64,000 nt of DNA from Tessaracoccus rhinocerotis. Its GTDB lineage: Bacteria > Actinomycetota > Actinomycetes > Propionibacteriales > Propionibacteriaceae. Position numbers and translations under genes: made by a program. A model generated the notes under the pieces. It saw nothing but the letters and a program-made list of their open reading frames with translations. It ran no database searches and was not told where the DNA came from. Location of the stretch: assembly GCF_007197885.1 (NCBI RefSeq), contig NZ_VKKG01000002.1, positions 372,001-436,000 on the forward strand. The letters run 5' to 3'. This document shows, one piece after another, positions 62,165 to 64,000 of the stretch. The first letter of the stretch is position 1. Each line of letters begins with the position of its first letter.

Positions 62165-64000
62165 CTACGTCCCCGAGCGGGTCCGCAGGAGCGAAGCGGG
62201 CAGGAACATGGCACGTGCGTGCGACCCGCCGGGCTGCACGGCCACCAGGTCCTTGCGGAGGGTTCGCACCTGCTCCGCCAAGGTCGAGACGTCGGCGCCG
62301 TGGCGGGAGAACCGGGCACGTTCCACCGTCGAGGCGATGTCGGCCAGCACGGGAGCGCTGGACAGCGGCATGTCCTTGGTCATGCCGGCGGCGGCGAGCG
62401 TGGGGGTGTGGTCGTCCCACTCGATCCCGAGGTCGATGAACGTGGCCCTCACCTCGTCCCAGACGGCCTCCGCGGCCTCCGACGGCTCCTGCCCGGCCCG
62501 CAGGCGCCAGAAGCGCTGTCCCGTGCGCAGCAGGAACGGCAGCGCCGCCACCAGGGCCACTCCCAGCGCGATCCACAGGCCCGCGAGCGAGGTGGGCTCC
62601 TCGGCGTCGTCGCCCCGCCCGTCCTGGGTGGTGGGTGTCGGTGTGACCTCGGGCAGGTCTGTCTCGCCGGAGGTGGGTGACGGTGAGGGGCTGGGGGAGG
62701 CGGACGGCTCCGCAGTGGAGGCGACGTCGGGGTTGGTGTACTCCGGCGGCGAGGCGACGGACTTGGTGGGCTCGAACGGCACCCAGCCGAGACCCTCGAA
62801 GTAGAGTTCCGGCCAGGTGTGCATGTTGTGCGTGGTGACCGTGAAGCTGCCGTCCTCGTTGGCCTCGCCCGGGGTGAACCCGACCGCCATCCGGGCGGGG
62901 ATCCCGGAGATCCGGGCCATCGTCACCATGCCGGAGGCGAAGTGGATGCAGTAGCCGGCGTTGGTGTTCAGCAGGAACTCGCTGATGGTGTCCAGGCTGG
63001 TCGACTGCGGCGCCGTCAGCGTGTACTGGAACTGCTCCGAGCGCAGGTAGGACTGGATGGCCAGTGCCTTCGCGCCGTCGTCGGCTGCGCCCGCGACGAC
63101 CTCCTGGGTGAGCGTCGTGACGGCGGGGTCGATCCCCTCGGGGACCCGGAGCGTCTCGTTGCCGGCGGGGTCCGCGCCGGCCGCGGCTACGGAGACCTCC
63201 TCCAACGACGGGGTGGGCGCGACGGCGCGGGCGCGGTAGCCCAGGCCGACGGTCTGGTTGAGCCGGTCGTCGCCGGTCGCAACGACGGCGCGGGTGTTCG
63301 GGTCGTGGGCCCAGCGGCCGTCGGCCTGGAACGACTCGACGGCGAACGGTACCGGCAGGTACTCCGAACCGAAGTCCATCTCGACCTCGATCTCGATCTC
63401 CGTCCCCGGCGCGGAAATCTCGCCCAGGCCGCCGGTCTCCAACTGCATCGGCACCAGCTGCGCCCCGCTCGTGGTCAGGCGCGTGAGGGCGACGGTGCGC
63501 AGGTAGGTTGGCTCGCCGGTGCCGGTGCGGTAGGTCAGGACCTCGGTCTCCTGCGGCCGGTTCAGGTTCTGGTTCAACTCGATGGTGGGGTCCGACAGCT
63601 GGATCGGTGCGTCCTGGCCGGCCTCGAGCCACGGCTGCTTGGGGCCCATCGGCACCGACGGCGTCAGCAGCAGGGCCAGCAGTGCCGCGACCACCGCGAG
63701 CGCGACGCCGACCACCACCCGGGACGCCTGGAACTGACCCACCTGCGCGCGGGTGCCCGCCCGTCGGCCGCTGCCGAAACCGGTGGTGGCCAGGAGGATC
63801 GCGACGTAGCCCACGGCGACCAGGGCGAAGTGCCGCCAGCTCATCTCCCCGGGCAGTGCCAGGGCGCCGATCCCGTAGAGCACACTCAGCGGCGCCATCG
63901 CCCAGGCCGGTTGCTCGAGGCCGTTGACCAGGAGTTCCAGGGTGATGGTGACCAGCGCGAGGATCGCGGCTATCAGCCACAGCAGGCCGGTCTCGCTCGG
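62165..64000 (-). CDS. TgpA-like membrane transglutaminase, N-terminus beyond the window
   Basis: 611 residues in the window and open at the edge (the first codons continue past 64000). N-terminal membrane spans, then a periplasmic transglutaminase-like core: TNAGYCIHFASGMVTMARISG (catalytic Cys), TTHNMHTWPELYFEGLGW (catalytic His) and a Glu/Asp in WVPFEPT. A Pro/Ser linker, one more span (LAGLWIALGVALVAALPFLL) and a cytoplasmic DUF4129-like tail follow. In related genomes it adjoins DUF58 and MoxR genes and mraZ. Role unproved; possibly envelope processing. Confidence 0.85.
   Translation of the reverse strand, partial: PSETGLLWLIAAILALVTITLELLVNGLEQPAWAMAPLSVLYGIGALALPGEMSWRHFALVAVGYVAILLATTGFGSGRRAGTRAQVGQFQASRVVVGVALAVVAALLALLLTPSVPMGPKQPWLEAGQDAPIQLSDPTIELNQNLNRPQETEVLTYRTGTGEPTYLRTVALTRLTTSGAQLVPMQLETGGLGEISAPGTEIEIEVEMDFGSEYLPVPFAVESFQADGRWAHDPNTRAVVATGDDRLNQTVGLGYRARAVAPTPSLEEVSVAAAGADPAGNETLRVPEGIDPAVTTLTQEVVAGAADDGAKALAIQSYLRSEQFQYTLTAPQSTSLDTISEFLLNTNAGYCIHFASGMVTMARISGIPARMAVGFTPGEANEDGSFTVTTHNMHTWPELYFEGLGWVPFEPTKSVASPPEYTNPDVASTAEPSASPSPSPSPTSGETDLPEVTPTPTTQDGRGDDAEEPTSLAGLWIALGVALVAALPFLLRTGQRFWRLRAGQEPSEAAEAVWDEVRATFIDLGIEWDDHTPTLAAAGMTKDMPLSSAPVLADIASTVERARFSRHGADVSTLAEQVRTLRKDLVAVQPGGSHARAMFLPASLLRTRSGT

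Overview
This window comes from a very GC-rich actinobacterium (Actinomycetota). The evidence is the qcrCAB/ctaE and ctaCDF layout of a bcc-aa3 respiratory supercomplex, actinobacteria-specific families (DUF3040, DUF3043, DUF1707, DUF6504, CtaF, PspAA), a mycobacterial-type SOS box and many GTG/TTG starts. The secreted-protein cluster would fit Propionibacteriales or a neighbouring group, but that placement is inference. I see no tRNA or rRNA gene, insertion sequence, phage or CRISPR array. The window reads as ordinary chromosome with one accessory-looking block at about 35.5-42.2 kb.

Layout. 1-5.4 kb: dihydrolipoamide dehydrogenase (cut by the window edge), a secreted protein ending in a bare LPRTG motif, leucyl aminopeptidase and small membrane proteins. 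5.5-8.1 kb: a pspA-pspAA-glycerate kinase-like operon, then the Fe-S carrier erpA. 8.2-11.2 kb: ctaC-ctaD-ctaF. 11.3-16.8 kb: an ABC exporter pair, then guaB1 overlapping a two-component system. 16.8-21.2 kb: ctaE-qcrC-qcrA-qcrB. 21.3-29.6 kb: a degenerate receiver protein, trpD, an orphan prepilin peptidase, a sunset-domain protein, ppiA, a DEDDh exonuclease-UvrC fusion, a ScyD/E-type secreted propeller and an NlpC/P60 hydrolase. 29.6-35.5 kb: lipid-type enzymes, a MacRS-like two-component system, class II DAHP synthase and threonine aldolase.

35.5-44.4 kb: three tandem secreted proteins that share one four-cysteine N-terminal module (two carry sugar-dehydrogenase propellers, one carries Fn3-like modules), a membrane-anchored unknown and a PASTA-domain Ser/Thr kinase. 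44.5-55.9 kb: housekeeping genes, namely a ThiE-like protein, a CtpE-like P-type ATPase, a polyprenyl synthase, a nitrilase-family amidase, an aminotransferase, metF, a HelD-like RNA polymerase recycling ATPase, a DUF1707 protein, a flavin-type oxidoreductase and acylphosphatase. 55.9-61.7 kb: an SOS mutagenesis operon (DUF6504, HEPN protein, dnaE2, dinB) behind a perfect LexA box and a long structured leader. 61.7-64 kb: a DUF3040 protein and a transglutaminase cut by the window end.

Two window-wide themes stand out. Many genes have a TANNNT hexamer 6-8 nt before the start codon, which predicts leaderless mRNAs and fixes several starts. Eight convergent gene pairs overlap tail to tail, four of them by exactly 14 nt. 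No stretch longer than 300 nt lacks a gene.
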